64,000 bases of DNA from Lepus europaeus. Taxonomy: Eukaryota > Chordata > Mammalia > Lagomorpha > Leporidae. The first letter of the stretch is position 1, and each line of letters opens with the position of its first letter. The stretch covers positions 4,339,024 to 4,403,023 of the forward strand of contig NC_084850.1 in assembly GCF_033115175.1 (NCBI RefSeq), given 5' to 3'. Made by a program: the position numbers and the translations under genes. Shown here piece after piece: positions 48,201-63,589 of this stretch. The notes beneath the pieces were generated by a model that was not told the origin of the DNA, did no database searches, and worked only from the letters and a program-made list of their open reading frames with translations.

Positions 48201-50300
48201 TCCTTTGCACGGTTGCCACAGTGCAGGTGTGGGCATCGCAGTCAGCCGAACGGGCCTTCTCACAGAGCACGGGACCAGGACAACTCAGGCCTCGTAACCA
48301 GGGGCACAGGCTGGCAACCTGTCCTCTAGCCCCCTGAGCTCAACCAGGTGAACAGAAAAAGCCGCACCACGTGCTCATGTGGCCGCGGCCCAGGGCTCGG
48401 AACCCTCCCTCCAGCTTTACAGGGCCTGGCACGTGGGTCACAAAGGCTGAAGTACCTGGGAGGAAGTACGGGAGGAAGGAAGAAAATGCAAGCCGACCGA
48501 AGAGCTCGGAGCCACGGAAACGTGGACCGGAACGTGTTCTGGCCCCAGCCTGAAAGCGGCACTGAGCTACTGGCCCACAAGGTGAATGCAAGTGGGAGCA
48601 GGGCAGGCGCCAGAAGCTCACAGGAACTCAGAAGGTTCGGGCCCCACCCCTCGCAGTCTGTGTGCCAGCCACCACACCTACCCCATGGAGCCCAAGTGGC
48701 CCACCTGGGTCCACAGTTAATGGGGGGCAGCTCCTTCCCATCCACTCGAGTGGTGCTGAGACCGAAGTGGAAGTCACTGCAATTCTCAGGGTGGTGCCAC
48801 ATGCCGTGGGCCGTGTCCAGAGGGCCGCACCACACCCGAGCTGCCCAGGAGAGAGGGAAGGAGGGGGTCTGGGCGACTGGCTGGATTCCCGATCTGGGGA
48901 CAAAAGGGGAGTGGCAGGGCAGAAGACTAACCTGCTGTCTTCACACAGCTGCACGGGCATCCCAGCTTCCTGTGTGTCACAAGAGACTGTATGAGTCCAG
49001 GCACCGAATGAAGGCTAAACTGTGAACGACGAATGAAGGAAGAGAGTCAGGAAGGGCCCCCTAGCTAAAGGGCAGAGTGCTGGACACGTGACCCCCAAGC
49101 AACACTCCTTCCAGGTGCAAGGAGTCTGTGGCTGCCAGCCGCCGGCCGGCCAGCCAGGGGGCAGGGGATGGGTTTCACAGCCTGCAGAGGGAGCAACAGT
49201 GGGGCATTCCAGGACCTTCAGGGTTACTTACAATTCAGAGCACCTGTGTGGACATTACATCCAAAGCAGCCCTGCAAAGAGAGGATGAAAGGAGTGCCCC
49301 GGGGGAGGGGGGAAGGGGAAGGAGAGGGGAGGGGGAAAGAAGGGCTGGAGAGAAGGAGGGATCTGAAAGGCAAATAACCAAGGCTGTGGACATGCACGGC
49401 CGGCAATCGGGGTTGGAGACCTCTCAGGACCCTTGCAGCCCTGAGGCCTACCTTCCAGGAAGAAGGTACCCTGTGGCCCTCCCCTCCCCTGCAGCATTCT
49501 TGTTGCTCAAGCTTCCCTCCAGAAGAGCAGGTGCCTCTCCCTAGAAGAGAGAGCGCAGTGTTTTGTTGATTCCCCATCTACCAAGCAGCTACCATGGTCC
49601 CAGGCACACTTACGGAAAAGAGCCAGGACCGGCTTTGCCTGCGAGGCACAGTGGCAGGAACAGGCCCTTCAGAGCAATTACAGGCCTGGCTTCCAAGAGC
49701 CTAAAGGAGGGAGGGAGGCAGGGAGGAACAAGAGTCAAAACGCTAGCAGAACTCAGAGGGAAAAACACCTAATGCTTGGGGTTGAACCAAGGTGACTTTA
49801 AAGTTGTGTCTGGAAGCAGAACTGGGATTGCCAGCACAAGAGGCGGCAGAACCAAGCAAGGAGTCCCGGTGGAGCCAGCTGGGCCAGGACCAGCAGCCAC
49901 ACAGCATGGCGTGAGCCCCACAAGCCTTAGGCCCTAAGGGTGCAAAGGCCTTGGGCCCACTCCCTGGGGTGCCTGGACTGAAACAGAAGGCTTGGCTGAG
50001 TTTCAGTAGGGGACTGATGGGGGACAGATTTGTGACTCAGAAGCGAAACTGACGGAGTGTGGAGGGCTGACTGGAGGCAGGGAGGACACAGGGCCCCCAG
50101 GCCAGTCGGGTGTCAGGTCGAACAGCACAGGTAGGGACACTCAGGCCTGAACTCAGGGAGCAGCAGCAGGTGCAGCATTCTCCCTACAGCTCTTTCAGAG
50201 GTAGGGATGGAGACCTTGGCTCTCAACCCAACGTCCAGGGCTAGGTAAATGAGGGAGGCCACCGAAGGTGCAAACTTTTCTCCTCACTTGCAACACAGGC
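45202..50300. other. GC-rich, repeat-poor gene-free region
   Basis: About 5 kb without CSINE or L1. Open frames up to 225 codons exist on both strands (for example 48,348-49,025 + and 46,543-47,172 -), but they overlap each other, have no recognisable domain, and are what GC-rich DNA yields by chance. A diverged L2-like phrase ('gaagccttccccaacccc') lies near 45,785. The region could carry non-coding exons of a transcript starting in the CpG island; I cannot show this. Confidence 0.45.
47157..47331 (+). repeat. Diverged short direct duplication
   Basis: About 44 bp from CAGGAGAGCCTGTCACAG (47,157-47,200) recurs as CAGGAGAGCCTTTCACAG (47,287-47,331), ending AACA(A/G)GGCCTG in both. The copies are separated by about 86 bp of pyrimidine-rich DNA. 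Confidence 0.75.
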
Positions 50301-51960
50301 CGGAAAAAGTCAGATCTCTCCACCCGCCCCCAGAGGGGCTAAGACAGAGGAGATCCCCGCAGGGATGCTCAGCACCCCCACCCCCCACCCGGGGAGAGAG
50401 GGCACAGCTCAGCCTAGAGCTTCACAGACCTCAGGCAAGGCTGCCTGCCCCTCTGGCCGCAGCCTACACCCTCTGGCACACACACTGAGAGCTGTGAGAG
50501 CTGGCTTCTGTCCTGAGGACCCGCGGGCTGCCACTGTTGACTCCTGCCTAGGGGCAGAGTGCACAAGCCTCCTTGCCCCGCCTCCAGCTTTCTCACAGCT
50601 GCCCAGCTGGGCCCCTGCTCCTCCAGGGGGTGAAGGATGCCTCCCTCCACGGGGCACTTCAGCCCCAGCTCCTCCTCCAGGGTACTACGCTGGGCGGTCC
50701 CTGCCCAGCTGGCTCCCCACTTGCTGGGCTCCATCCCGCAGCCCCGCTGCCCCCTGCAAGTCTCCTCCAACAGTCCCGTGCAGCTGCTCCGCCTCTTGTA
50801 CACCCAGCTTCTCCCCGAGGCTTCCTGCAGCTCTGCCCCTGCTCCTCTTTACAGGGCTCTTGCACACCCAGCAGCTCCCTCAACTCTTCGCCAAGGCTCC
50901 GCCTAAGCCCCTCTTCCACCTCTGCTCCCAGAGCCACCGACCTACTTCCTCAGTGAGGCGCTGCCTACCCCTCTGGCCTGCTGCAACTCCTGCTCCTTGG
51001 CGAGCGAGCTCTTCCCCACAGCCTAGCCAAGGTCCTCTGGCGACAGCTCCACCTCTTTCAGCTCTAGCTCAGCTCCTCCTCCGCCAGCACTCTCAGAAAC
51101 CTCTGCTCACATCAGCAGCAGCCAGGGCCACAGCCACTCCTCCAGCACTTCCTCAGAGCCCTGCTCCCTCTCCCCTCTCCCCTCTCCCACCCCAGCCCCA
51201 GCCTAGCCCCAGCCTCCTACCCAGGACCTAGTCACAGCTCCGGCTTCCCCACCCGCAGCCTGCCCTTCATTCCCGCCCAGGCATCGCAAGTTCCGCCCCA
51301 TCCCTCCCCCCACAGGCTCTCGTAGCCCCACCCCGGCACCGCCCATACACGTCTCAGCCCCGCCCCTCCCGCTCTCAACTCCGCCCCAAGAGCGCCCCCG
51401 GAAGTCCCGCATGGTCCCGCCCCGCGGATAGGCCCTTGCACGTTTCCCGCCACGCCCCCACGCCTCAGCCCCGCCCCTGACCCAGAACCTTCTCGGGGCC
51501 CCGCCCCAACTCCTTCCCCGGAAGTTCTGCACAACCCTCCCTTTCCTCCCGCAGCCCTACCCGCTACCCCTCGCCCACACGGTCTCACTAGTCCGTCCTT
51601 CCCCTCCAACAGCCAAGCCCCCACCCCTCTCCATCATGCTTGTCAGGGCCCTGCCCCTTTCCTGCCCTTCTCTTCTGCCAATCCCTTCCTCGGAATCTCC
51701 TGTAGCTCCGCCCTTGCTCCTCCCACAGTCCCGCCCCTGATGCCTCACCAGCACGTTCTCCAGCCAGGCCCCTCCCCTCCCCTCCTAAGACCCGCCTTCG
51801 ACACTGCCCGCGACCAGTCACGGCCCGCCTGGCCCAAGTCCTAGCCCCGCCTCCGACTCCGCCCCCGCAGTTCTCACAGCCCCGCCCCTTCCCAAGTCCC
51901 GCCCCGCCCCTCCACACCTCCGCCCCCAAGCTCTCGCCAGCCTCTCATCCCACCCCTCGC
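50300..51960. repeat. C-rich degenerate tandem-like array with GC boxes
   Basis: The plus strand is strikingly rich in C and poor in G, made of variations on CAGCTCC(G/T)CCCCTGCTCCTCC and CCCGCCCC. This gives long proline-rich frames on + (50,365-51,231) and glycine/arginine-rich frames on -, which I regard as non-coding. The 3' half merges with the CpG island. Confidence 0.65.
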
Positions 51961-53000
51961 CCCCGCCCGCTCCTTCCCAGCGCTGCCCTGCTCCAGTGGG
52001 GTCCTGGGCTGTGGCCTCCACACCTCCTCCTGCAGCAGGTTCCCGCACCGGAGCCCTGCTCTGGCCACAGCACCGCCCCCCTCCAGCCCCAGCTCCACCC
52101 CAGCACCTGCGCACGGCCCCCTCCGGCAGCTCCGCCTCCGCTGCTAAGCCCCACCCCCAGCAGGCTCGCTGGCGGACCTCTTCCCGCCCCTTCCGCTTCC
52201 TGCCCCGGGGCCCTTGGTGCGAGTCGCGTCCCCTCTCTGGGCCTAGGGTCAGGCCAAGCCCTCCCGCGTCGTCGCCCGACCTCCGGGTGCTCGCCTCACG
52301 ACCCGAAAGGGCCCATCGCCTAGTGCCCAGTGAGTGCGTGCGTCAGTGCGTGATCACGTAAGTGCGTGGCTACGGAACTGCCTGGTTGAGCGGCTGAGTG
52401 CGTGCCAGTACGCACGTACGTGGGTTGCGTAGTGCGTGACGTGTACGTGACGTGTCCGTAAGGGCGGAGGTGCGTCCCCTTAAAGGGCCGGTGCGGGCCC
52501 GGCGGAGACCGTGGAAGTGGCTCACGCTGTAGTCCGCCAGGGTCCCCGCGGCGTCCGGACTGTGGCCGGGCGCTCTCTGCTCTCCCTGTGGCCCGCGTCG
52601 TCTCCTCGGCCGGGCCCGGGAGCCAGTGGTCCTGGGGCTGGCGGCCTTGCCGAGCCCAGCGGAGATAGAGCTGTCCTGGCGCGTGGCCAAAGGCCGGAGT
52701 CGGCCCAGCTGGCCTTGGACTCGGAGGACCCCGTAGATCCGGTGGCAGTGAGCCCGGAAGCGGCCGGAGGGAGCCTGCACGTGATGCGCCAGGGCTTGGG
52801 TGGCTGCACTTGGGCGAATGGTACCTGTGGGCCGGACACCCGTGAGGGACGTCCCGAAGGCACCGAGCCTGTCTCCTTCTCCAGCCAGCATCTCGCACCC
52901 TGGCTACTTCTCCGCGTGTGTCCCAGGGATGTGCCTCTGGGTGTGGCGAGCCAGAGCACTGCTCCACACACCCAGGCCCCACCTTGACCCAGAGGCCGTG
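51230..53000. promoter_or_regulatory. CpG island, probable EOLA promoter
   Basis: CpG dinucleotides are dense here, unlike the rest of the window. There are many CCGCCCC GC boxes and two CCGGAAGT sites (51,398-51,405 and 51,518-51,525) matching the ETS/GABP consensus. It is the only such island and lies 4-6 kb upstream of the EOLA start codon on the same strand, so I infer that it is the EOLA promoter with a non-coding first exon. No TATA box is obvious, as expected for a housekeeping promoter. It may also fire on the opposite strand. Confidence 0.7.
52326..52475. repeat. Degenerate GTGCGTGA-like octamer array with TGACGTGT sites
   Basis: About 20 CpGs in 150 bp, arranged as loose repeats of (A)GTGCGTG(A/C). 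Near its 3' end is a tandem 11-mer, TGACGTGTACG then TGACGTGTCCG (TGACGTGT at 52,437-52,444 and 52,448-52,455), containing the CRE-like core TGACGT twice. It lies within the CpG island. Confidence 0.85.
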
Positions 53001-58312
<5,312 letters not shown>

Positions 58313-58563
58313 TCAGGTCAAGCTGGAGTTACCATTGCCACAAAGACTGCTGCTACACACCGAGGGAGGTTCACATACGTGGATTTCTTTGCTTGGATGA
58401 AGGGAAGGAGGGGTGAACTCTTCCTTACGTGATGCACCGAGCTCATTGACCATGTCTCGAGCACTCTGACGTTTAGGAAAAAGGAAATGCCTTGGCATGG
58501 TGCTAATTTTGGTCCTGCTACTTTCTGAATCATACGAATAAACGCGTTGAAGGTAACTGTTTA
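58313..58563 (+). terminator. EOLA1: EOLA 3' UTR and polyadenylation signal
   Basis: A canonical AATAAA lies at 58,537-58,542, 225 bp after the stop codon, followed by a GT-rich stretch (TGTTTAGTGTTTGG). This gives a short 3' UTR. The site is predicted, not observed. Confidence 0.65.
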
Positions 58564-58915
58564 GTGTTTGGAGCTCTATCATGTGTTTTTCCCTTCTCTT
58601 CGTTCCAGATAAAACTCACCAGATGTCTGAGCAGCATCCAGGGGATGTCGTGGGGTCTCTGGGGCCGGCACTGCACGTTTGCCTGGCAGTGACCGGCCAG
58701 TCATGATATCCAGGGTGAAGAGGAGTCGGACACAGAGCAGCTGTCTGTCCTTTCAGAGCACTCTCGCTCCGTTGCCATAGTATCCGGCATTCATGAAGTA
58801 TGTGTGGTACGTGTCACACAGCTGCTTCCTAGTCAAGCAGAGGACCTTAGATACAGGCCTGATAGAGGGAGGTCGACTTTGAAAAGTGATGGAGCGGTGT
58901 TCATTTTATAGCAAG

Positions 58916-58916
<1 letters not shown>
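58564..58916. other. EOLA 3' flank, nothing recognised
   Basis: Unique-looking sequence with no gene or repeat identified. Confidence 0.4.

Positions 58917-58970
<54 letters not shown>
58917..58970 (+). repeat. (TG)n(GA)n compound microsatellite
   Basis: About 12 TG units followed by about 14 GA units, abutting the target site of the next CSINE. Confidence 0.95.
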
Positions 58971-58974
<4 letters not shown>

Positions 58975-58980
58975 TTTCTT

Positions 58981-59319
58981 TTTTTTTTTTTTTTTTTTTT
59001 TGGACAGGCAGAGTGGATAGAGAGAGAGAGACAGAGAGAAAGGTCTTCCTTTTTGCCGTTGGTTCACCCTCCAATGGCCACTGCGGCCGGCGCATAGCGC
59101 TGATCCGAAGCCAGGAGCCAGGTGCTTCTCCTGGTCTCCCATGCGGGGGTGCAGGGCCCAAGGACTTGGGCCATCCTCCACTGCCTTCCCGGGCCATAGC
59201 AGAGAGCTGGCCTGGAAGACGGGCAACCGGGATAGAATCCGGCGCCCCGACCAGGACTAGAACCCGGCGTGCCGGCGCCGCAAGGCGGAGGATTAGCCTG
59301 TTAAGCCATGGCGCCGGCC
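58981..59319 (-). mobile_element. CSINE, young subfamily
   Basis: Minus strand, with about 21 T, GGACAGGCAGAGTGGATAG and intact CpG-rich head. Perfect 15-bp duplication AGAGAGAAATTTCTT at 58,966-58,980 and 59,320-59,334. It lies between the EOLA and HSFX 3' ends. Confidence 0.95.
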
Positions 59320-59334
59320 AGAGAGAAATTTCTT

Positions 59335-59805
59335 AGCACCATTTCTAAGTGGGGGTTCTCTGTGAGGATTGTGCCCCTCCTCCCCAGTCACTGAATGGAG
59401 TGGCAGGTGTGGGCCCTGACTTTAGCTGGGCCCCTTTGTGGGGCCCTGGATGCTGGGTAGGTATGCTCAGCTGCCGATCTGAAACTTCTTGGAAATATTC
59501 AGGGAGCCTTGAGGAAAGAATCTCATTTCAAGGTCCCCGAATAGTCTAAGGTGATACCCCGAAGGCCAGGAGCCAGACTATTCTGTCTCTTGACCAGCAG
59601 GCAAGTCCCAGGGTACTGGATCTCCTTGGGCTTCCCCTCAGCACTTCCTGGCAAGATCCTTGGCTAAGTATGTGAAAATGTTGTATCAATAGAAAGAAGG
59701 CAGCAGGGAGCAAAGCATGTCCTGGACAGAATTTTCTGCTTCCTTAGGTTTATGTCAGTGAAATGATATATATATATATAATATATATATAAATACATAT
59801 GTAAT

Positions 59806-59840
<35 letters not shown>

Positions 59841-59944
59841 CTGGTCCACAGTTTCGATGTGACTTGTCCCCTAAAGTTTCATGTGTTGGAACTGTGGTTC
59901 CCAAGGGTGGCAGAAATGGGCAGAGGTGTATCTTTTTTAATATT
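59335..59944. other. Intergenic DNA with (TA)n(CA)n microsatellite
   Basis: No gene. A compound (TA)n...(AC)n(AT)n microsatellite occupies about 59,765-59,840. Confidence 0.6.
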
Positions 59945-60249
59945 TTTAAAGATTTATTTATTTGAAGGAGTTAGAGTAGGGGGAGAGGAGAGAGAGATGC
60001 ACCTTCCATCCATTGGTTCACTCTCCAAATGCCTGCCACGGCCAGGACTAGGCCAGGCTGAAGCCAGGAACCAGGAGCTTCACCTGAGTCTCCTACATGG
60101 GTTCAGGGGCCCAAGCATTTGGACCGTCTTCCACTGCTTCCCCAGGTGCATCAGCAGAGAGCCGGATCGGAAGTGGAGCAGCCAAAACTCAAACCTGCGC
60201 CGATATAGGACGGTGGCAGCTTAACCTGCCACACCACAGCGGCAGCCCC
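59945..60249 (-). mobile_element. CSINE, older type
   Basis: Minus strand, with A-tail (TTTAAAGATTTATTTATTTG) to head GGGGCTGCCGCTGTGGTGTG. Moderately diverged. Confidence 0.88.
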
Positions 60250-60547
60250 AGTGGTGGACCTCTAAAGTGGAGCCTGGGAGAGGTCCTGAGGTCCTGGATA
60301 TGTGCCCTTCAAAGGGACTGGTGGACTCCAGTCTCTCTGGCTCCCTGCTGTGCAATGTGAGCTCTTGCTCCTGCATGAGCTCCCGCTGTGATACCACCTG
60401 CCGTCAGCCCCCCGCCCCACTCCTACCAGAGGCCCAATTGGTGGGGCCACTCATTCCTGGGCTTTGAACCTCCAACTCTGTGAGCAAAGCAAACCTCTGC
60501 ATAAAGTTATTCTGCCTCAGGTGGTTGACTATGGTCATGAAAAACGG
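60250..60547. other. Intergenic spacer between converging genes
   Basis: No gene or repeat recognised. Confidence 0.4.
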
Positions 60548-60660
60548 TTTAATGCGGTATGGACAGTTGGGAAGAACACAGACTTGTGATTCTAAGAAGA
60601 CCAAGACAGGCTTGTTGTTAGGAAATGGTGATCTTTATCAATTATCAGTGCCCTGCGAGT
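60548..60660 (-). terminator. HSFX3: HSFX-like 3' UTR with ATTAAA signal
   Basis: On the minus strand ATTAAA (a common variant polyadenylation signal) occurs at 60,553-60,548, about 110 bp after the stop codon. Predicted only. Confidence 0.45.
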
Positions 60661-62085
60661 TTATGGAGGTGGATTTTCCCTGACCCGTTCACAGATGACA
60701 CACCTGGAATTGGAGGAACCCTCCTGCTCCAGGGGCTGATTGGAAGTCATGGTGAAGAGGGCAGCTAACAGGATGGAGTAGCAGGTGGTGTACAAAGATA
60801 TCATGGAATCATAATCGGGATAGGCTACGGGGCTGCTGATTGCTTCCCCGGCACCTTGCATTCCAGCTGTACCCGGAGGTGCAAACATGACATTGGAAGA
60901 GGTGCCCTCCCCACTTGGGCCACCCGGCTCCTCAGGGGCATAGATTCTCAGGGGTCTCACAGTGATGTTACTCATAGACCAGATGCCAGAGAACATGAGT
61001 GACTGGCCGCTGATGGGGCGGTGAGCACTGGCAGCTTCCCTCTGGGCCCTCCTCTCAGCTTCCTCATCTTCCTTGTTGGGCTGCGTCCGTGGGGATCGTC
61101 TGGTAGCTACCAGCTTCCTTTTCTTCTGGCTCGTTCCGCAGGTGGACTGCCGACCGAAGCGTCTCTGGTCTCCTTTTCTTTGAATGTTTGCGAGAAGGGC
61201 AGGCTTGTCTCTCTGAAAATTGACGTTGCGATATATCTGAAACAAAAATGGGAGATTTTAGTCCTTCTGGAATGAAGTTTGTTTCTGGGACGTGCCCTAC
61301 AACGTCAGCTCACTAAAGATAAACGGTTCATAGGGTAAGGCAGGGGTATGTCCGATGACGTTCACTGGCCTCTGAGAATCTTTGCCCCGACCTGCAGACC
61401 CTCTCTGAGCAGATGGTGGTGTCCTGTCAGAGTCTGTACTCTCATGTGTATACGTTTACCTTTCTGTAAATAACATCTCACGTCTAAAAAAGCAATTCTT
61501 GGAAATTAAACACGTGTGGTAGATCCTTGATCTTGGTGCTCCACAAAGATGTTTGGGTAACAGAGAAATAGGAAACAGAAAAGCCTTCTACTTTACCATC
61601 ATTTGCTTGTTCCCTGGAGAGAGAGCAGAGTTCTTGGAGCGTATTTTACTGAATCCATAGAGGTTAAGCTGACGGATGAAGGTCTTTATGCTGTCTGTTT
61701 CAAAAATCCTGTCTCCGTCTTCCCGAAGAAGGACTTCCCTCTGGAAGAGGTCATTCTCGATGATCACAGTGTCTCCATCTTCGTTCCAGCACACAGACTC
61801 AAATGCAGGATCCTCCACTATCATCCAAAGCTTTCTGGGGAAGGAGAGCCCGCAAAGGATATCGGTGCCTTGCATGTTGACTGCCACTTGATCTTGGGAG
61901 CCTGGAACCTGGAGCCTGCGAGTAGTAGCCTCGCTCACTGCCTCTTCACTGAGCTGAACCAAAGCCTTCCCTGAATCCACATTGGGAACAGGTGAAGAAT
62001 TGGACAGGACCTCAATAGCTGCCTCTCCACTGGCAGGGGGTCCCAGCATGGCCTCACAGTTTTCTGTACTACTATGACTAGCCAT
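60661..62085 (-). CDS. HSFX3: X-linked heat-shock-factor-like protein, complement(join(60661..61236,61597..62085))
   Basis: Two exons encode 354 residues. ATG at 62,085 opens MASHSSTENC; the donor ATGATG|GTAAAG follows 61,597 and the acceptor TTTGTTTCAG precedes 61,236 (phase 0), giving ...GNKQMM|IYRNVNFQRDKP. Residues about 79-190 are an HSF-type winged-helix DNA-binding domain: SFPRKLWMIVEDPAFESVCW, then the recognition segment SIKTFIRQLNLYGFSK (132-147, canonical F-x-R-Q-L-N-x-Y-G-F). The intron falls inside the domain, as in other HSF genes. There is a basic segment near 199-213, and a hydrophobic stretch SMISLYTTCYSILLAALFTM lies near 307-326. No coiled-coil trimerisation region is obvious. 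From memory it matches human HSFX3/HSFX4 (about 333 residues) better than HSFX1/2, both at the N-terminus and in the C-terminal GTSSNV and MISLY motifs. Human relatives are largely testis-expressed and of unknown target. No stop or frameshift interrupts it, so it is probably functional. Confidence 0.9.
61237..61596 (-). other. HSFX3: HSFX-like intron
   Basis: 360-bp GT-AG intron (GTAAAG ... TTTTTGTTTCAG), phase 0, inside the DNA-binding-domain coding region. No repeat inside. Confidence 0.85.
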
Positions 62086-62400
62086 GGAGCTACACCAGCA
62101 TTGGGGACACTGTACCCAAGACCGGTATCACTCTCCCAGCAAGTCAAAAATGCTTTCGTCTCAGAAAGGCTATCCAGTATAATCTTTCCACGAAATTCTA
62201 GAATCTGAGTGGCGGGCCAACCAGTGGCTGAAACCCTCCTCTTTGCCATGTGATGTCACAAGGGTGGTGCACAGCCAGGCCGCAGAGGGTGGGGGAGGGG
62301 ATAAGTGACCGGGCCCTTGACTTCTCTGTTCTCTCAAAATGTAGAAACTTATCTTTCTGGTTGCCATCAAAGTCTCCTCTCTAGTGACAGGTACATCAAT
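62086..62400 (-). promoter_or_regulatory. Probable HSFX-like 5' region
   Basis: Sequence directly upstream of the HSFX-like ATG, which sits in GCTCCATGG, a fair initiation context. A CRE-like TGACATCA (one mismatch from TGACGTCA) lies on the minus strand near 62,250-62,260. CRE-like sites are common in testis promoters, but this is only suggestive. Confidence 0.3.
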
Positions 62401-63047
62401 TCATATGTTCTGGCCCTGAGTAAGTAGAAAGACTGTGATACCATCACTGCTCACACTCCTAAAGCTAGGGGAGGCCTGTTGCTGACCCCTCTCAGGGCCA
62501 GTCTTCAGTTCTCATTTTGGTATCAGCAAGACTGCCTGGGTCAGATGGGCCCCTCGCAGAAAATGGTGGTCCCTGCCAGGTGGGTTGGCTGAACCTCCCT
62601 CAGCCTCCCCTCCCACCCCACCCCCCGGCTTTCTGCTTTGGTATCTTCCAACGACTCCTGATGGTTGCATCTGCTTGGATGGGCCTACATGAGTGTGTTC
62701 TATTGCCGCTCATTCAAGTTGTCCCCAGAGGAGGGCTCTGCCTGGGTGCAGTGGGAGCACTCCTGGTGGCCCTAACTGCTCTTGCAGTGTCACTCAAAGC
62801 ACTGTTGTGTGATTCGATGGCCACATCCTCAGCGGTGCTTTGGAGTCACATGTTGAGCTCCTCTTGCCCTCAAATCTCGCCCTTCTACAGATCGCAGCAA
62901 GATAACCTTTGGTTCCCATTTCTTCTCATAGATGCCATTCTCATCGCCCAAGACATGCCCCCCTTTGAGGCTGTTTTACTCAGGCACTGTCTGAGGAGAA
63001 ATTCCTACTTGATTAGCTAGTCGTGACTGCAGTAATCGACACAACAC
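62401..63047. other. Intergenic DNA, one ATG-less open frame
   Basis: An open frame of about 168 codons (62,517-63,020, +) does not begin with ATG. Its first ATG leaves about 119 residues, with a hydrophobic stretch GLCLGAVGALLVALTALAVS. I recognise no family and treat it as non-coding. Confidence 0.35.
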
Positions 63048-63235
63048 ATGTATATGTGTTGAAATCAGAAACACTGTGTGTGGATGTGGAGGAGAAAACA
63101 AGAGTCATTTTCCACCAAAGATGATAGGATAAGACAGGGGTTATGTATATGTGTTGAAATCAGAAACACTGTGTGGATGTGGAGGAGAAAACAAGAGTCA
63201 TTTTCCACCAAAGATGATAGGATAAGACAGGGGTT
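63048..63235. repeat. Tandem duplication, unit of about 95 bp
   Basis: Copy 1 is 63,048-63,142 and copy 2 is 63,143-63,235. The copies are identical except for one missing TG in copy 2 (GTGTGTGG versus GTGTGG), so the event is recent. Confidence 0.97.
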
Positions 63236-63589
63236 TCGGTGACAGGCGACAGCTAGGCATTGTAGGCACCTGTGTCCTGAATATCCACTCTGTAGGGAAA
63301 TAGCAGTGGTCCAGCGGAAAGGCTTTCCCCCCAGGGCTGATAGGATCCCGGGTCCTCCTCCCACTAAGGAGCATCCTTTTGCTTTTCTGAGTGTCAACCT
63401 TTGTCTCTAAAAGGGGAGAGCAAAGGGTTGGAAAGAGTCTCCCTAGATGCCTTTCAGTCTAGAGGCTTTCTAACCCTTAATGCTGCCCCCGTGTTTACAT
63501 TCAGATTCACTCCACGGTCATCATGGTTTTTTGTAAAAATACCTTTGAGCGTTCGTTCATTCATTTCCATGGGGTAGATGTGAGACGCA
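63236..63589. other. Intergenic DNA, nothing recognised
   Basis: No gene or clear repeat. Confidence 0.4.

Noticed and set aside
48326-48835. Minus-strand frame with GMWHHPENCSDFHFGLSTTR, which looked protein-like
   Set aside because: I recognise no family, the second half is low-quality sequence, and overlapping plus-strand frames are equally long.
50365-51231. 288-codon proline-rich open frame on the plus strand
   Set aside because: It is a by-product of the C-rich repeat array; composition is low-complexity, all frames are open there, and there is no domain or splice structure.
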